A DNA stretch of 17,185 bases, taken from positions 1 to 17,185 of the forward strand of contig PHCD01000031.1 in NCBI GenBank assembly GCA_002842135.1, in the 5' to 3' direction. Below, piece by piece: positions 16,647 through 17,185 of the stretch (its first letter is position 1; every line of letters starts with the position of its first letter). Made by a program: the position numbers and the translations under genes. This DNA comes from Betaproteobacteria bacterium HGW-Betaproteobacteria-8 (lineage in GTDB: Bacteria > Pseudomonadota > Gammaproteobacteria > Burkholderiales > Methylophilaceae). The notes beneath the pieces are model-generated. The model was given only the letters and a program-made list of their open reading frames with translations, ran no database searches and was not told the DNA's origin.

Positions 16647-17185
16647 GTTTTTATTTCAGCGCCATCATTCGCATTCTCCGGCGCCGAATACAACACCATG
16701 ATGGAAACGCGACGGTTCCTTGCGCGCCCTTCTGCCGTATCGTTATTGCCAAAGGGTTGAGCCGAGCCGTAACCTACGGCGCTCAAGCGTTGCTCCGCTA
16801 TGCCGTTCTGCTCCAGAAGGCGAACGACACTACTGGCACGCACAGCAGAAAGTTCCCAGTTGGAATAGAACAGGTAATTGCGGATAGGGATGTTGTCGGT
16901 GTGGCCTTCCACCTGAATGGCATTGGGTTTCCCGGCCAGCATGCCAGCCACCTCAAGCAGCGGCGGCAGGGCACTGACTTCCAGATCGGCAGAGCCCGGT
17001 GCGAAGAGCACGCTGCTCTCGATATCAATCCGGATACCGCGGTTGTTTTGCAACACGCGCACACTGCCCTGCTCAATCAGCGGCGATAATGCACGGGATA
17101 CGTCAAGCGCCATGGCGGTCATGGCCTCGCGCTCGCGGCGCCACTTTTCATTACGCAATTGCACCGCGGCAAACGGCTTGATGAA
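16637..17185 (-). CDS. motD: Flagellar stator protein MotD / MotB-like, C-terminal part
   Basis: The visible 182 residues are the periplasmic part of an OmpA/MotB-type protein that anchors flagellar stators to peptidoglycan. The frame is open to the window edge, so the N-terminus with the membrane segment is missing; a GTG at 17164 is internal, not a start. Peptidoglycan-binding motifs are clear: GHTDNIPI at visible residues 94-101, NWELSAVRA at 109-117 and GRARNRRVSI at 153-162. The arrangement SSVLFAPGSADL upstream of these and the strict NIPI and NWELSA forms favour MotD/MotB over Pal or OmpA. MotD is preferred over MotB from overall resemblance only; the missing plug region and the upstream gene (motC expected) would settle it. 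A FliA-type promoter overlaps its 3' end. Confidence 0.85.
   Translation of the reverse strand, partial: FIKPFAAVQLRNEKWRREREAMTAMALDVSRALSPLIEQGSVRVLQNNRGIRIDIESSVLFAPGSADLEVSALPPLLEVAGMLAGKPNAIQVEGHTDNIPIRNYLFYSNWELSAVRASSVVRLLEQNGIAEQRLSAVGYGSAQPFGNNDTAEGRARNRRVSIMVLYSAPENANDGAEIKTKP

Overview
The window looks like the chromosome of a flagellated, rod-shaped Gram-negative bacterium, most likely a betaproteobacterium. The evidence is a complete rod-elongation cluster in the order mreB-mreC-mreD-mrdA-rodA-rlpA-dacC running directly into a transaminase-ybeD-lipB-lipA block, a GatCAB operon beside it, lipoprotein and SPOR-domain cell-wall factors, and a MotD-type flagellar stator protein. The clade is an inference from gene content and order; no rRNA or other phylogenetic marker was used.

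Region 1 (1-2108, minus strand) is the gatC-gatA-gatB operon for tRNA-dependent amidotransferase; gatB runs off the left edge. Region 2 (2109-2285) is a divergent intergenic space with one strong predicted promoter for gatC and a weaker one for mreB, whose -35 zones overlap. Region 3 (2286-9952, plus strand) carries the elongasome: MreB filament, MreC/MreD scaffold, PBP2 transpeptidase, RodA glycosyltransferase, then the RlpA lytic transglycosylase and a PBP5-type D,D-carboxypeptidase. A convincing intrinsic terminator sits between mreB and mreC and leaves no room for a promoter after it. Region 4 (9971-12721, plus strand) continues with almost no gaps into a D-amino-acid transaminase-like protein with a TTG start, the small YbeD-family protein, LipB and LipA, so cell-wall and lipoylation genes appear to share one long transcription unit.

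Region 5 (12782-17185, minus strand) converges on lipA and belongs to motility and second-messenger signalling: a membrane PAS-PAS-GGDEF-EAL protein with intact catalytic motifs and an I-site, a degenerate EAL-HDOD protein, and the 3' part of motD. A sequence that fits the flagellar sigma-28 (FliA) promoter consensus closely overlaps the 3' end of motD and points at the EAL-HDOD gene, tying that gene to the flagellar regulon.

No mobile element, CRISPR array, tRNA, rRNA or phage gene was seen. Every gene belongs to a recognisable family and I found no clear candidate for a wholly new system. The points most worth checking are regulatory (terminator after mreB, overlapping divergent promoters, FliA-type promoter) and two proteins with altered active-site residues (the transaminase and the EAL-HDOD protein). 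No stretch longer than 300 bases lacks a gene.
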